Shown here piece after piece: positions 21,639 to 32,831 of a stretch of 64,000 nucleotides of DNA. The stretch comes from Tanytarsus gracilentus (Eukaryota; Arthropoda; Insecta; Diptera; Chironomidae). Where the stretch lies: positions 248,001-312,000 of the forward strand of contig JAXRKN010000027.1 of assembly GCA_038502055.1 (NCBI GenBank), written 5' to 3'. Within the stretch, counting starts at the first letter, position 1, and each line of letters starts with the position of its first letter. The position numbers were made by a program, and so were the translations under genes. The notes below the pieces were generated by a model that saw only the letters and a list, made by a program, of their open reading frames with translations, was not told the DNA's origin and ran no database searches.

Positions 21639-22020
21639 TTTTTACTCTTGAACATCAAAACCCGACTGTGATTTTTATACCCAATTCTCACTCACTTTAT
21701 AGCTCGATAAATTTCTTATCTGATAGCCAATAAATCCGAAAACAATCAGTGACGCGTCCAAGAAATCGATAAGATTTTATTCTGAGTAATTTCAGCCATA
21801 CCGAGGAAACTTAAATTCACTTTTGATAGAGCTGCGAAGAAATTGAAAGTTAATGCAATCGAGGAAGGGATATCCCGCGAGAATTATTCCGACCCCAATT
21901 GATTTTTTTATCATGAAAAATTCAGTCAAAAAAATTTCAGATGAATAATTTCTTGTGATTTTCAGGGATGCGGAACGGAGTGGAAAATGGAATTCGAAGA
22001 GAAAAGCAAAAAAGAAAAAT

Positions 22021-22138
22021 GCCAACAACACGTAGCGTTCCCAAGCGGTCACCCATCTAAGTACTAACTACGCCCGATGTTGCTTAACTTCAGTGATCGG
22101 ACGAGAACTGGTGTTTTCAACATGGTATGATCGTTGAC
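22021..22138 (-). rRNA. 5S ribosomal RNA
   Basis: Minus-strand sequence matches arthropod 5S rRNA over its full length. It contains TCTCGTCCGATCACTGAAG, the box A segment AAGTTAAGCAAC, GGGCGTAGTTAGTACTTAG and the box C segment ATGGGTGACCGCTTGGGAAC. The two ends pair (GTCAAC with GTTGGC) and a T-run follows the 3' end, as expected for RNA polymerase III termination. Only one copy is seen here. Confidence 0.95.
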
Positions 22139-22280
22139 AATTGAGCATGATGGCAGAATCAGCTTAAATACGATTATTTTGGGTGGAAAATTTATTTAAT
22201 GTTCAACTTTACATTGCATTAAAAATTTATTATATTATAAAATTTTTAATCTTTCTTACGTTTAGATTTTTTTGATGAAT

Positions 22281-22548
22281 TCAACGTCTTTGATTTTGAT
22301 TCCGATTATTTTGTTGCTGCCAGTTGACATCTATAAGATTAACTTTCACTTATTGAACTCAAAATTATAATTCAAAACTCACTTCGTGGAGGCGGCGGAG
22401 CATTTTGTTGTCCTGCTTGAGGCAAAGGTTGAACCTGTTGCGGCCTGTTTGCTGTTCCCAAATTATTTCTCTCCGTTTTATCTTCACGACGAGGAAGTGG
22501 ATTACCGAGTAAACTACTTCGGTTAAAGATTGAAATGCTTGATCCCAT
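22281..22548 (-). CDS. Two-exon small disordered protein (PPxPRN-NWQ family), possible N-myristoylation
   Basis: Exon 1 is 22548-22383 and exon 2 is 22330-22281, phase 1, 71 aa. The N-terminus MGSSISIFNRSS fits an N-myristoylation pattern (Gly2, Ser6-like context). The middle is Gln/Pro-rich. The splice junction reads PPPPRNVNWQQQNNRNQNQRR, the same junction and tail as the genes at 17743 and 19684. The 52-bp intron has a GTGAGT donor and TTATAG acceptor. The gene is recognised from the shared junction only; the function is unknown. Confidence 0.6.
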
Positions 22549-22829
22549 GACTTATTTTTGGAAAATATGAAAAAATTGTGGCAAGAAATTATTCGCTGTA
22601 AAAAAAATTTAAAACTTAAGTGGGAAATTTTTTTTGAGAGAGTTTAAAAAGTGAGAGAAAATTTTACAAATTTATTATCGTGATTTTTTGTGCCATAAAT
22701 AAATTTTCTTTATCATTGAATCGCATTTTAGTTTGTTCAAAATTTTAATGTTTCCAACTAATTATAAAATTTACTGCTTGAGGTTGTGGGCTGTTCAAAG
22801 TAGGCTGATTAAATTTCATTCATTTTTAA

Positions 22830-22911
22830 GCCGTTATGGCCGAGTGGTTAAGGCGTCTGACTAGAAATCAGATTCACATTGTGAGCGTAAGTTCAAATCT
22901 TACTGACGGCG
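22830..22911 (+). tRNA. tRNA-Ser (AGA)
   Basis: An 82-nt type-II tRNA. The acceptor stem GCCGTTA pairs with TGACGGC, the D-arm is TGGCCGAGTGGTTAAGGC (box A), the anticodon loop CTAGAAA in CTGA/TCAG gives anticodon AGA, there is a long variable arm, and the T-arm is GTTCAAATC (box B). A T-run terminator follows. Confidence 0.96.
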
Positions 22912-23545
22912 TTATTTTTTTAGTTTCCTATTCAGAATATTAAAAAAAATTAAGCAATTAAGAAAAAAAATTAAGAAAAAAAATAAAAAATTAAGAAAAA
23001 ATGTTATATTTTTAAAGTGGAAAATTCAAAGAAATAAATACAAAAATTTATGTTAAATTTTCTAAAAATATTGTTAATTTCATTCGTGAGTTTTTTAATT
23101 AGTCCAACCGAGGAAACTTAATTCACTTTTGATTAGACACAGAAAAAATTTAAAAAAGTTTATTGAAACTCGAATGTTTCAAATAAACTTAAATCAGTCA
23201 ATTTCACCATGTTCAGCAATATCACCATCATCCCTGTACAGCTCATGCCTCTTGTGAAGTATAAGTCACTAAATTTTAGTGATGATTTTAGTTCGGTGGC
23301 ATGAAATTTAAATCTCGAGTTAATTAATTCTTGACTTTCAAATTTTATTTCAATTAATTAAATTCCTTAATTTATTTATATTTAATTAATTAAATTCCTT
23401 AATTTATTAACATTTAATTAATATCAAACTTAATTTATTAATCTTCTTCTCGTTTATTTTCAGACATCACAAAATTTTTCTCAAATAAAAATTTGCGTTT
23501 TGTTTAAAAACATCACTTGCCAGCTTTCAAACAAGCTTGTTATGA
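22912..23545. other. AT-rich spacer between tRNA genes
   Basis: No gene seen. A segment at 23107-23134 (ACCGAGGAAACTTAATTCACTTTTGAT) repeats one near 21800. The segment 23340-23460 is built of TTAATTAA-type repeats. Confidence 0.5.
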
Positions 23546-23627
23546 GCCGTTATGGCCGAGTGGTTAAGGCGTCTGACTAGAAATCAGATTCACTCTGTGA
23601 GCGTAAGTTCAAATCTTACTGACGGCG
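23546..23627 (+). tRNA. tRNA-Ser (AGA), second copy
   Basis: Identical to the tRNA at 22830 except in the variable arm (CACTCTGTG instead of CACATTGTG). Same anticodon AGA, box A and box B, and a T-run downstream. Confidence 0.96.
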
Positions 23628-23774
23628 TAATTCTTTTTTGCTAGTTTCAGTTTCAAAGTGTTTCAAAATTTAATATTGAAGCTTTTCGGTTGTGACTGAA
23701 ATACATTTTGATAAAAATTATTTTTTTTTCATATGGATTTTTTCTTGGATTTTCAAATTTATTTAATTTTTCTT

Positions 23775-25577
23775 CTACAATTTACTTCCCTCATGAATCG
23801 CTAAAAAGCCTTCAGGAACTGAAGAACTCAAGAAAATGTTTGCTCGTCCATCGCTCGCAACAACGATTGATCTGCCTGTGCAAGCACTTCCAACCTTCTT
23901 TCCAGTCGCTATGTCACAATAAGTTCCAGCTGCCATTCCGGTTTGAAGATTTTGATTTAAATCAACCTGAAATTGTCCATTGAAAACTATAAAACCTTTT
24001 CCTCCTCTCGAGAATGCAATTTGATTTCCTTGAATTTAATAAATTAATTAAAAGATATTAAATAAAATATTTTTACCTTGATTATCCCACCAATGCCAAA
24101 CTGCCGTGTCCTTCACCACATTTCTAAACTTGACCATTTCGACAATTTGATGCCATCGATGCTCGCAAATCCAGCCGTTAATGCATTGACCATTTGCATC
24201 AAATTCTTGCGATAAAAGTTCATTATTCAAAACATTTCTCGGCGGTCCGTCAGCTCGATCGACAAACTCAAAGGAGCTCATAACTCTCGGAACGCCAAAA
24301 GGCCATGCGAGATGGAATGCTGTCGCCATTTTATAGAGTCTACCATTTTTATAAGTTAAAACACTCGGATCATCTCTCTGATTGTCGTGATTGTCAACAA
24401 AAGTGAGACAATATTTCGATGGCCAAAATCCCCAACCCTCACCAAAGGTTTGAAGCCATCTAAGTTGGTTTCGACCAGCAAAACATCCCGAAATCTCTTC
24501 TGAATACCGAAACTCTGTGATTGTTCCGAGAGAAAAGTAATCGCTGCCGAGAAATCCGTGAGCAGCTCTATCATGACCATCAGACACTTCGCCAACAACA
24601 AATGGCTTGCTGTTTGGTGCAAAACCAAATTGTGTGTTGAGCGGAGTGAGACGCGACCAAATAACTTCGAGATCGTGAGGCCACCTTGAAAATTTTAATT
24701 AAATTTATTTTGTAAATTTATCCATTTAGAAACAAGAAAATTTTTCAGTTAGGAAAAAAAGAAGAATAAAATCAAAGAAAAAGATTTTTCAGTTTAAAAA
24801 AATACGTTTTAAAAATTTACGATTTTCGTAACGTATTTTTAAAATTTAAACTTTATATGGAAAAATGATTTGAATTAAAAAAATACGTTGACTAACTCAC
24901 TACATAAAAATTATTTTTTGATATTTTTAATCAAAAATTCCAACTCACATGTGCTTCATGATGTCCACTCTTATCCCCGCCACTCCAAGTCTTATCAGAT
25001 TATTTAAAAAGTTGACAATCATCGTTCTGACATGTTCATTACCCTGATTTAGATCCGGCAGATCATAAAGCTCGCAATTTCTCAACTCGTATGGATTATT
25101 CCACTGATTAATTCTGCATCTTGGATTGAAGTGAGAAGCATCATATGGAACCGCTGGATAGCTTAAAGTCGTTGGATTTGCAGTGTTTCCACCCGATCCT
25201 AAAGTTCCAGTACCAGTTTGATGATTAAAAACTACATCGACATAAATTCGAATGCCAACAGCATTGCATCGCCGCGTCATGTCCAAAAAGTCAGCTTCAT
25301 TGCCAGATCGAGTTGTAAGATTGTAACTTATCGGTCCATAGCGTTCCATCCAAGACCTGTGATCGTCAAATATGTTGTGCTCGGCTATTGGCGAAACTTG
25401 AACGCCAGCATATCCATTTGGAGCCAAGAAAGTCTCGCATTCTCTCGCAACATCCGCAAACCTCCAATCCATCAAGTGAACCATCACACTTCGATCAGGC
25501 CACCAGTGAGGATCGGTATAATCGCAGCTGGATAAGATTACACGGAAAAATATCAAAACAAGTGTCAACAGCTTCAT
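23775..25577 (-). CDS. Alpha-amylase (chloride-dependent, GH13)
   Basis: Exons 25577-24949, 24684-24077 and 24028-23775; 496 aa. Start chosen at 25577 (MKLLTLVLIFF signal peptide); a Met 45 bp upstream would spoil it. Mature-protein motifs: DPHWWPDRSVMVHLMDW near the start, YVDVVFNH (region I), GIRVDIMKHM with the catalytic Asp (region II), VGEVSDG with the catalytic acid Glu (region III), and FVDNHDNQR with the transition-state Asp and the chloride-coordinating Arg (region IV), followed by the C-terminal beta-domain. It hydrolyses internal alpha-1,4 bonds of starch and glycogen in the gut. Region II reads RVDIMKHM rather than the usual RVDAAKHM. Intron 1 carries an interspersed element (24725-24860). 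Confidence 0.96.
24725..24860 (+). repeat. Interspersed element with ATACGTTA palindrome, amylase intron 1
   Basis: A segment with blocks AAACAAGAAAATTTTTCA, TTAGGAAAA, AAGAAGA, TTTTTCAGTTT, AAAAAATACGTTTT, TAACGTATTTTTAAAATTTAAA. The same blocks occur in the same order, reverse-complemented, at 42340-42500 in the acyl-CoA synthetase intron. Confidence 0.7.
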
Positions 25578-25751
25578 GGTTGGGATTGAACTGAGGTGAG
25601 GGTAGAAAAACACTTGAGACATGAGATTAGATTAAACTTTTTTATTTAATAGAGATTTAAATGTACAAAAATTGTGTTGAAGTGGTTTCGACACAAGATT
25701 AAAAAATTTCCCGTGTTTTTTCATGAAATTTGCAATTTCTCAGTTAGAATT

Positions 25752-27038
25752 TTATTCTTTAGGTTTTTGATAGTAACCAGCTTTTGTAAATGGCATTTTG
25801 TCCACTTCTGCCGTATAAAATTTATCTCTAATTTTTAACTCGACTTTTGTTCCGACTTTCTTGAATTCTTCCTTAACGTAACCCATCGCGACATTCCCGC
25901 CCAACGATGGTGACGGTGATCCACTCGTAACTTCTCCAATTTCGATGTTGTTTGAGAATATTTTAACTCCGTGCCTTGCAGGCGGTCCTTTGTCCATTCG
26001 AATGCCAACTCGACGTCTTGTGACGCCACTTTTTAACTGCTCGAGAATAATTTCAGCGCCTGGAAAATTTTTCTCATTTCTTCTTCTCTTCGCGACCAAC
26101 CAAGCGAGTGCAGCTTCGATGGGCGTTGTCGATGTGTCAATGTCACTTCCATAGAGACACAGCCCAGCTTCAAGTCTGAGTGAATCTCGAGCGCCAAGAC
26201 CGGCTGTTTTAACACTAGCCGTTTTAGAGTTTAACAAAGTTTCAGCGATGTGTGTCGCGTGTCGTTCAGGAATTGAAATTTCAAATCCATCCTCGCCCGT
26301 GTAACCGCATCGAGTCACTCGACATCCTTTAACGCCCGCAATTTCAGCAGCGATCGTTGACATGAAGTAAAACTTTGTGACATCAAACGTGACCAAAGAT
26401 TGAAATGCAGCAGCCGCGCCGGGTCCTTGCAGTGCCAAAAGTGACCGCTCGAGTGGATCAAAAAACTTCACATCGACGTTTTTTCCCTTCGACTTGAAAC
26501 TTTCAACCGTTGACTTTATTAATTTACTATCGTGATCTTTTCGCGCTGCATTCGAGACGATGTAGAGGAAATCAGGTCGAACTCGATTGACGATGAGGTC
26601 ATCGAGAATTCCGCCTTGCTGATTTGTGAAAACAGTTAAAGATCCGGAGCCATCGGGGAGGCTTTGAATGTCGGCTGTGGTGATGGTCTCGAAACATGAA
26701 ATTGCGTCTTTGCCGCTGAGGTAAGTTTGAAGCATGTGCGAGACCTAAAAAATTAATCAAAATTATTTAAAAATGAAATTAAAAATTAAGCTCACATCGA
26801 ACAGCGACGCACACCCTTTTTGTCTCGTGTGTAAATGTGATTGAGTGATGCTCAAATCCGAGTACTGAACCGGCAAAGCGTAACCCGCAAAATTGACAAT
26901 TTTTCCACCTTTCGCCACATGAAAATCGTACAATTCTGTCTTATTTCCATCCCTCAACAGTGGCGATGACGAAAAGTTTCGACATAAAGTCCATCGGGTT
27001 AGAATCTTTGATGTGGTCGAGAATTTCAATAAACTCAT
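25752..27038 (-). CDS. Aminomethyltransferase, mitochondrial (glycine cleavage T-protein)
   Basis: Exon 1 27038-26796, exon 2 26744-25752, phase 0, 411 aa (family about 400). The N-terminal 25-30 residues are a mitochondrial-type presequence (Arg/Ser-rich, TLCRNFSSSPLLR). Visible family motifs: LYDFHVAKGGKIVNFAGYALPVQY, KGCASLFDVSHM, NQQGGILDDLIV with the catalytic Asp region, GYTGEDGFEIS, AGLGARDSLRLEAGLCLYG, and a C-terminal barrel with MGYV. The enzyme transfers the aminomethyl carbon to tetrahydrofolate, releasing ammonia and methylene-THF. Confidence 0.96.
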
Positions 27039-28123
27039 GATGTGAAGCGTCTGAAAGTTGACTTGAGACTGAAAGTGTTATCAAGCTGTGACGATGAAGA
27101 GGTCATTTTTTATAAATGTGAGTTTTAATGAGGTTGTTTACAACTGAACAAAAGTTTTGTTGTTTTAAAAAAAATTGAGAAGGAAATTTGTGAGAGAGAA
27201 AAAATTTAATGAGAGATTTAAGAACTTGCAAGAGAGAGAAAGTGCAATTTTTTTGGAAGCTAAAATTTTATTTTTATTTTTTAAAAGCTCAAATTTTATC
27301 TTGTAATTTTTTTTTGTAATTTTATTTTTTAATTTTTGAAAAACTCAAATTTTATTTTTAATATTTAAAAGCTCAAATTTTATTTTCATTTTTTAAAATC
27401 TCAAATTTAATTTTTAAATTTTTGAAAATCTCCAATTTTATTTTTATTATTTTTAAAAAATTGAATTTATTTTTAAAATTTTTAAAAATCTTAAAATTTA
27501 TTTTTTAATTTTAATTTAATTTTATTATTTAAATTATATTTTTAATTAATATAAAATTTTTTTTTTAAAACCCACTTTAAATTAAAATGTAATACCCATT
27601 TAATTAAGAATCTCTTTGCAAGCCACGCCTAAAAGATTGTGAATAAAAAATTCAAAAAAAGAGTAAAAATATTTTATTTTATTATTTAAGAATTTTTTTC
27701 TCGGACCTTAATTTTATTTAAGTTTTATTTGTTAACTTTAGAAATGCATAAAAAAATTTAAAATAACTTATTTTAATTTCAAAGTGTAATAAAATCTTTT
27801 TTTGTTAAATTTTGACTCAAAAATTAAATTCTAACCTTAACAAAGACTTGACAAAGACAAAAGATGATCAAAATTGTTCAAACGCAATTCAGAAAAAGGG
27901 AATAAATTAAATTGAACAAAAATTTACAATATGCGATGAAATTTAGCAACAAGAAATGCGTGAATTTATTTTGAGATTCATCTTTTCGCCATCCCTTAAT
28001 AAATTTAATACACTAATAATAAAGAGATAAAATTCTAATTTAATTTTCTCCAAAACAAAGAAACATGCTTTACGATTTAGTTTTGATAAAGAGTTTGACA
28101 GGATTAAATCGACAAGTTAATAA
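27039..28123. other. AT-rich intergenic region with degenerate tandem repeats
   Basis: From about 27250 to 27580 an imperfect unit of about 30 bp (AAAAGCTCAAATTTTATTTTT and variants) is repeated roughly ten times. The rest is A/T-rich. I see no gene. Confidence 0.6.
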
Positions 28124-28553
28124 ATGGAAAATTTTACAGATTTTGTTATCGACTTTGATTATTCTTTTAATGAAGTTCAACAATCAAATGAACAAATTCA
28201 AATAAATGAAAATTTTTCAAACAAAAGTGGTGAAATTTTCAACTTTCAAGATAATTTTCAGCCACTTGTCGTTGAATTTTCACGAGAAAGTGCCAACGAA
28301 CGTGAAAGAAGAAGAACAAAAGAGATTAACAAAGCTTTTGAGCTTTTACGAGAAGTCATGCCATCGAGGACTGTTAAACCATGCAAAATACAAACACTAA
28401 AGTTGGCGATAAGGTTTTTAAAATTGTTTTTTATAGTAGCTAAAAATTTATTTTCTCCTTCACAGATACATCAACTTCCTGCAAGCTTCACTCAGTCTTA
28501 CAAAATCTCAAAAAACTCTTCACGATGAATTCAAAAGATTGGAAATGAATTAA
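28124..28553 (+). CDS. bHLH transcription factor (Twist/Hand/Fer group-like), 125 aa
   Basis: Exons 28124-28413 and 28466-28553, phase 2. The basic region and helix 1 read ESANERERRRTKEINKAFELLR with the E-box-contacting Glu of ERERRR. A short loop (MPSRTVKPCKIQ) is followed by helix 2, TLKLAIRYINFLQ. The intron falls inside helix 2, a position common in this group. The protein is short, with a Gln/Asn-rich acidic N-terminus and almost no C-terminal tail. It resembles class-A bHLH proteins of the Twist/PTF1/Hand/Fer/Sage set; the orthology is not settled from sequence alone. Confidence 0.85.
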
Positions 28554-29124
28554 ATAAATTTCACAGAAGAATGAATTTGTCAAATTTTTCGGACAATAAA
28601 AAATTTTACGAATAAAACTCAATTTTATTTTTGAGTCAAAACTTGCATTGGCATTTTGAAGTTAAAAAAACTCAACTTTAATTTTTTTGCTACAACTTGC
28701 ACTCAAATTTGATTTTTAAACTGAAACTTGCACTCAAGTTGATGGACTCAATTTTCGGTGTTATCAATTAAAATGTTCTTTTTATTTAACTTCTAAAAAT
28801 TCAGGGATACATTTCAAAATATTCATAATTCATTACATTAAAGATTTTGGTTAAACTCATTTAATGTAATCAGAATAAATTGAATAAATATTTACTGTGA
28901 AAAAAAATTGTCAGAATTTGTTGTGCACTTGAGACGTTTAAGAGTAAGTGTGTGATTGAATTGTAATTTGAATGAAGCTGTTTAAAGTTTGCATTTTAAA
29001 AAGTGAATGAAAAAAATGGAAAAACGATTATTATGTTATTTATATTTTTATTTTTTGTTCACATTTTTTACAAAATATTTTTTGGTATTTTTTATCTTTG
29101 TAATATGGATCATTCATTCGCGAG

Positions 29125-29546
29125 TTAATTGTGCGGATCACTCGCAGAAATTTTTTGCATTTCTTTTAGAATTTTTTCTTGTTCTTCCAGTTTCTGCTCT
29201 GAAGTTTGAATTTCTTCTCCTTGGGTATCTGCAAATCCATCACCAATAGCTGAACCAGCAAAACCACCAGCGAACCCACCTACACACCCAACTGCACCTC
29301 CTATACCCATTCCAACTGGGCCTGCAGGCGCACCTAGAACTAATGCTACACCACCTCCTGATACGCAAGCTGCTGTTCCAACAGTCGCCGCTTTCTGTAC
29401 ATCAACTGGCGCTAAAAAAGATTTTTTTTATTATAATTTTAAGGGAGTTATCTTATTCTAAAAAAAAATTATTTTCGTCTAAAAATTCACTTACCAGCAA
29501 CTGCGTAAGTGATTGATAAGAAAATTAAAATGTTTTGAAGTTTCAT
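29125..29546 (-). CDS. Small secreted Gly-rich protein, 112 aa
   Basis: Exon 1 29546-29495 (MKLQNILIFLSITYAVAG signal peptide), exon 2 29411-29125, phase 1. The mature protein has a Gly/Ala/Val segment with G-x3-G spacing (GGAVGCVGGFAGGFAGSAIGD, glycine-zipper-like), then a Glu/Lys/Gln amphipathic helix ending SASDPHN. It has two Cys. The Gly-zipper plus short charged helix recalls membrane-interacting antimicrobial or storage peptides, but I do not recognise the family and infer only secretion. Confidence 0.65.
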
Positions 29547-30164
29547 TCTGAACTTTTAAATTCTTCTGAAGTCGAAAAAATTTTGTGCAAATTTATTACT
29601 AAAGTTGAAGTGAGTTACAATTAAAGTTTAATTATTTTTGATAATTGTTTTCGGCTAACAAAATCATCAGAAAATAATAATTGCAACAAAAATTCTTGAT
29701 CAAACTTTTTTCACGACTCACGTCTACAGAAAAGAACGATCGAGAGCAAGAGCTAAAGTGAATTGTGAATTTTCGAGATTAAATGCCCTATGATGATGAA
29801 CTTGTTTTCAAAAAAAAATAAGAACTCGAATTTTTTATTTTTGATTGAAATTTAAATAATTTTTGTAGATTTAGTTTGATTAAAAATTTATTTTTTTCGC
29901 ACCTTAATATAAATTTTTTTGCAAAAAAATCATTCATTTTTTAATTGACACAATTTGTGAATTTTTAAGTGTGAACATAAATTTCCACATTCCAATGCAT
30001 TTTAAGACTAATTTTTAAAATATATATAAGCGTCTTTGAAAAATTTGAATTTTAAAATTTGATGAAGCAAAAAAAAGATGCGAAAAATATTTTCTTTGTT
30101 TTTGTTTACAAATTTTAAAAACAAAAAACATTTTTACTAAATTCAATCAAGCAAAAGCCTCAAA
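29547..30164. other. Intergenic region between divergent genes
   Basis: About 620 bp separates the Gly-rich gene (minus) from the FYR-domain gene (plus). It is AT-rich with one higher-complexity stretch near 29710-29800. No gene seen. Confidence 0.45.
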
Positions 30165-31009
30165 ATGCAAAACTACGTGAAGAAATTAAGAAAGATGAAG
30201 CAAATGATCAAACATTTTGTAGTCGTAAGTTGGAAATTCTTGAAATTTAGTTTATTTAAAGATTTTATTAAATTCAAATTTTTAAGGAAAATTCATCTCT
30301 CGTGGATCGTTTAGAACGCGTTCAACAGTCAATCGATACCGCTAAAGTTGAACGTGAATTTCTCGTTAGAAGGCTTTTAGATCATGAACCATCACTCGAA
30401 CTTTTATTTCCACAGCCGCCATCATCATCAGAGCCGAAATATAAAAAACGTAAAAACTCTGACTCGGAAGCGAGCAGCATAACAAAGCCGATAATTCGCA
30501 AGAAACAACTCAACACGATTGTGATAAAAAAGCAGCAAAATCCTCAAACAATTCGACTTCCAGTCATCATGACAACTGACGGAATTACACTTTTTAATTA
30601 TGGTCGAATTAACACAGCCTGTCCAGCGTACCACACCGAGACCGTGGTATATCCAGTTGGATATAAAATCTCGAGAGTTTTCAATGGCTCGAACTACATC
30701 TGCAGGATTTTGGACAACGGTCCACTTCCACTTTTTGAGATCTACAAAGAATCTAATCCAACGATTCGATTCACTGGATCCTCATCAGATGATGTTCATA
30801 GTGAACTTTTGCAAGCATTTGAATCGAGCTCAATTATCATGCCCGATGGTGATCGATTTTTTGGACTGAAGAATAAGAATATTTTGGACTATTTGAGTCA
30901 ACAGCCGAGCGCTAAAAAGTTGACGAAATTTAATAAAATTAAATATGAAAACTTTTTCTTCGACGACAATGCGAGATTTATGTCGTCAGTTCCGGATCAC
31001 ATTTTTTAA
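30165..31009 (+). CDS. FYR-domain nuclear protein, TBRG1-like, 260 aa
   Basis: Exon 1 30165-30224, exon 2 30287-31009, phase 0. The N-terminus is a basic helical segment (YVKKLRKMKQMIKHF) followed by a Leu-rich coiled coil (about residues 20-60), a Lys/Arg nuclear-localisation-like stretch (YKKRK, IIRKKQ), then an FYRN-like block (YPVGYKISRVF, NYICRILD) and an FYRC-like block (FEIYKES, FTGSSSDDVHSELLQAFE, FFGLKNKNI). Domain order and length fit transforming growth factor beta regulator 1 (NIAM), a nuclear cell-cycle regulator in vertebrates, rather than the long KMT2 methyltransferases, which also carry FYR domains. Confidence 0.8.
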
Positions 31010-31450
31010 AATGTTCCTGAAAAGTGAAATAAAAAATGTCAATTTAAAATTTAAAAAATTTTATTATCTTTACAATTAACCAGGCAATTATCCATTCCTT
31101 TTCAGTCTTTAAATATCTTTAGATATTTAAAATATCACATCTTAAACTCGTTCAACAAATTAAAAAATTTTCTCTTTTTAATTAAATTATAATAATGAAA
31201 TGGTTTTGAAAGATTCTCTAAACTTGCATGTAAAAAAATTGATTATCAATGCAAGTTTTTAATCTTACAAAATTCTCTCTTAAAAAAGTCCATTTTATGA
31301 TCAATGGATTTGATGTTATAATTTTAAATCAAATTTTAAAATTGAATAGCACATTTTGAAGAATTAAATGGCAGTCAATTTTTCTCTTTGATTATCGTTT
31401 CAGTTCGAAATAATCTAAAAATAATAAAAAAAATTTAATAAAAATATATT
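31010..31450. other. Intergenic region between convergent genes
   Basis: About 440 bp, AT-rich. Holds an imperfect inverted repeat around 31215-31270 (ACTTGCATG/ATGCAAGTTT). No gene seen. Confidence 0.45.
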
Positions 31451-32400
31451 TCAAATTTTAATATTTTTACTGTGCAATTTCCAAGCTTCATCATCCCATG
31501 CAGGGGGTTGAGGGGGTTGTGGCATGATTGTTTGTGAATTTAGTGTAAGTGGTGGGATGTTCAATGGTTGAAATTCAGGTGGTTCCTCTGCCCATGCTGG
31601 TGCTGGAGGAGCCTGTGATGACGAACATTCTTCATTGGATCCATCTGCGTGTATTTCTTGACCAACTTCAGGCAGTTGAGGTGGATTCCTATATTAAAAA
31701 AGTAATAAAATATTAAAAATCGAATCTAAATTTCTCTCAATATTAAATAAATATTTTTCTCTTTTCCTTTGTTTTAATAACTTTTCACTTTTCACTTGTA
31801 CACAACAAACTTTATTTGACACTTGAACTTTAATAAAAAAAACTTTTCACGACTTTAAAGCGCGCTCTAGAGAAAATTCAGTCTCTAGAAAAAAATTCGA
31901 CTGAGAACTTTCATGGTTTTCTCTATATGTGCAGGATGGTCTAGTTTAATATTTAATTAAATCACATACACTTGACCTTTAGATCAGGCTGTATGATGAC
32001 TTACATTATATACTTACATTACACATACATCGTTCTCGATGCTCACAAAAAAAATATAAAAAATATATAAAAAACATAAAAAATTAAGCTCACTCAATTT
32101 CCTCTTGCAAAATCTCCTCATCATCTAAATCAATTGCTTGCGCTCTTTCAGCCTCATGTTCAGGTGGATTTTGAAGTTGGTTGAGGGTCTCGGTGAGCTC
32201 TAACAAAGATTAAATTTTTTTATTGATCCAGCTGGATGTTTTTGTTGTAATTTCATTAAATTTTAGTTTTAAGACACAATTTAATGATTTTTAACAGTTT
32301 TAACACTCTCACCGAGCTCATTGTCCATTGCATAGGAACACACTTTCAAGCACACGAGCAGAAAGGCCACAGGAATGACAATATTTGAATTTATTTTCAT
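31451..32400 (-). CDS. Three-exon secreted acidic Pro/Glu-rich protein, 143 aa
   Basis: Exons 32400-32313, 32199-32094 and 31688-31451, with phases 1 and 2, total 432 nt. The N-terminus MKINSNIVIPVAFLLVCLKVC is a signal peptide. Exon 2 encodes an acidic segment (LQNPPEHEAERAQAID) and exon 3 continues with a similar NPP start (ENPPQLPEVGQEIHADG), suggesting exon-level repetition. The C-terminus is Pro/Trp-rich (PPAPAWAEEPPEF, PPQPPAWDDEAW). If exon 3 is not spliced in, exon 2 reads straight into TGA, so a shorter form is possible. The gene is not detectable as one open frame. The function is unknown. Confidence 0.6.
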
Positions 32401-32831
32401 TCTGCAATGAAAAGTGAAAATTTATAAAGTTAATGATTTTAAAAAATATGAGAGGGGTTCGTAACTCTGAAAAACTTTTCTAAACCAGGGGTTTGACTAA
32501 AACATAAATTGTTTATCTCAACAATTGGACAACAAAGAATTAAAGAGAAAATTTGATTTCTTTTGTCGAATTGACGGTTTGAATATGTCGTTGCATGAGT
32601 TATGATAAATAAGTTGAAATAATTAAATTTAGATAAAATTAATTCTCACAAAATTAAAACAATTTTTCTACTTATTTATTTTATTTTAAAAATAAAAAAA
32701 TATAATTTCTAAAATTATCATCGATCGTGAAAGTTCACAATTAATTGACAGTTTATGTCAACATTCAACTCATTTGCGTTTCTTCTTCTCGCACGTGCAA
32801 TATTCATTTAATAACTTCCTTAGTCACAATT
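32401..32831. other. Intergenic region between divergent genes
   Basis: About 430 bp of AT-rich sequence with locally complex stretches near 32460-32600. No gene seen. The upstream extension of the next ORF (from 32745) is probably 5' UTR. Confidence 0.45.
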
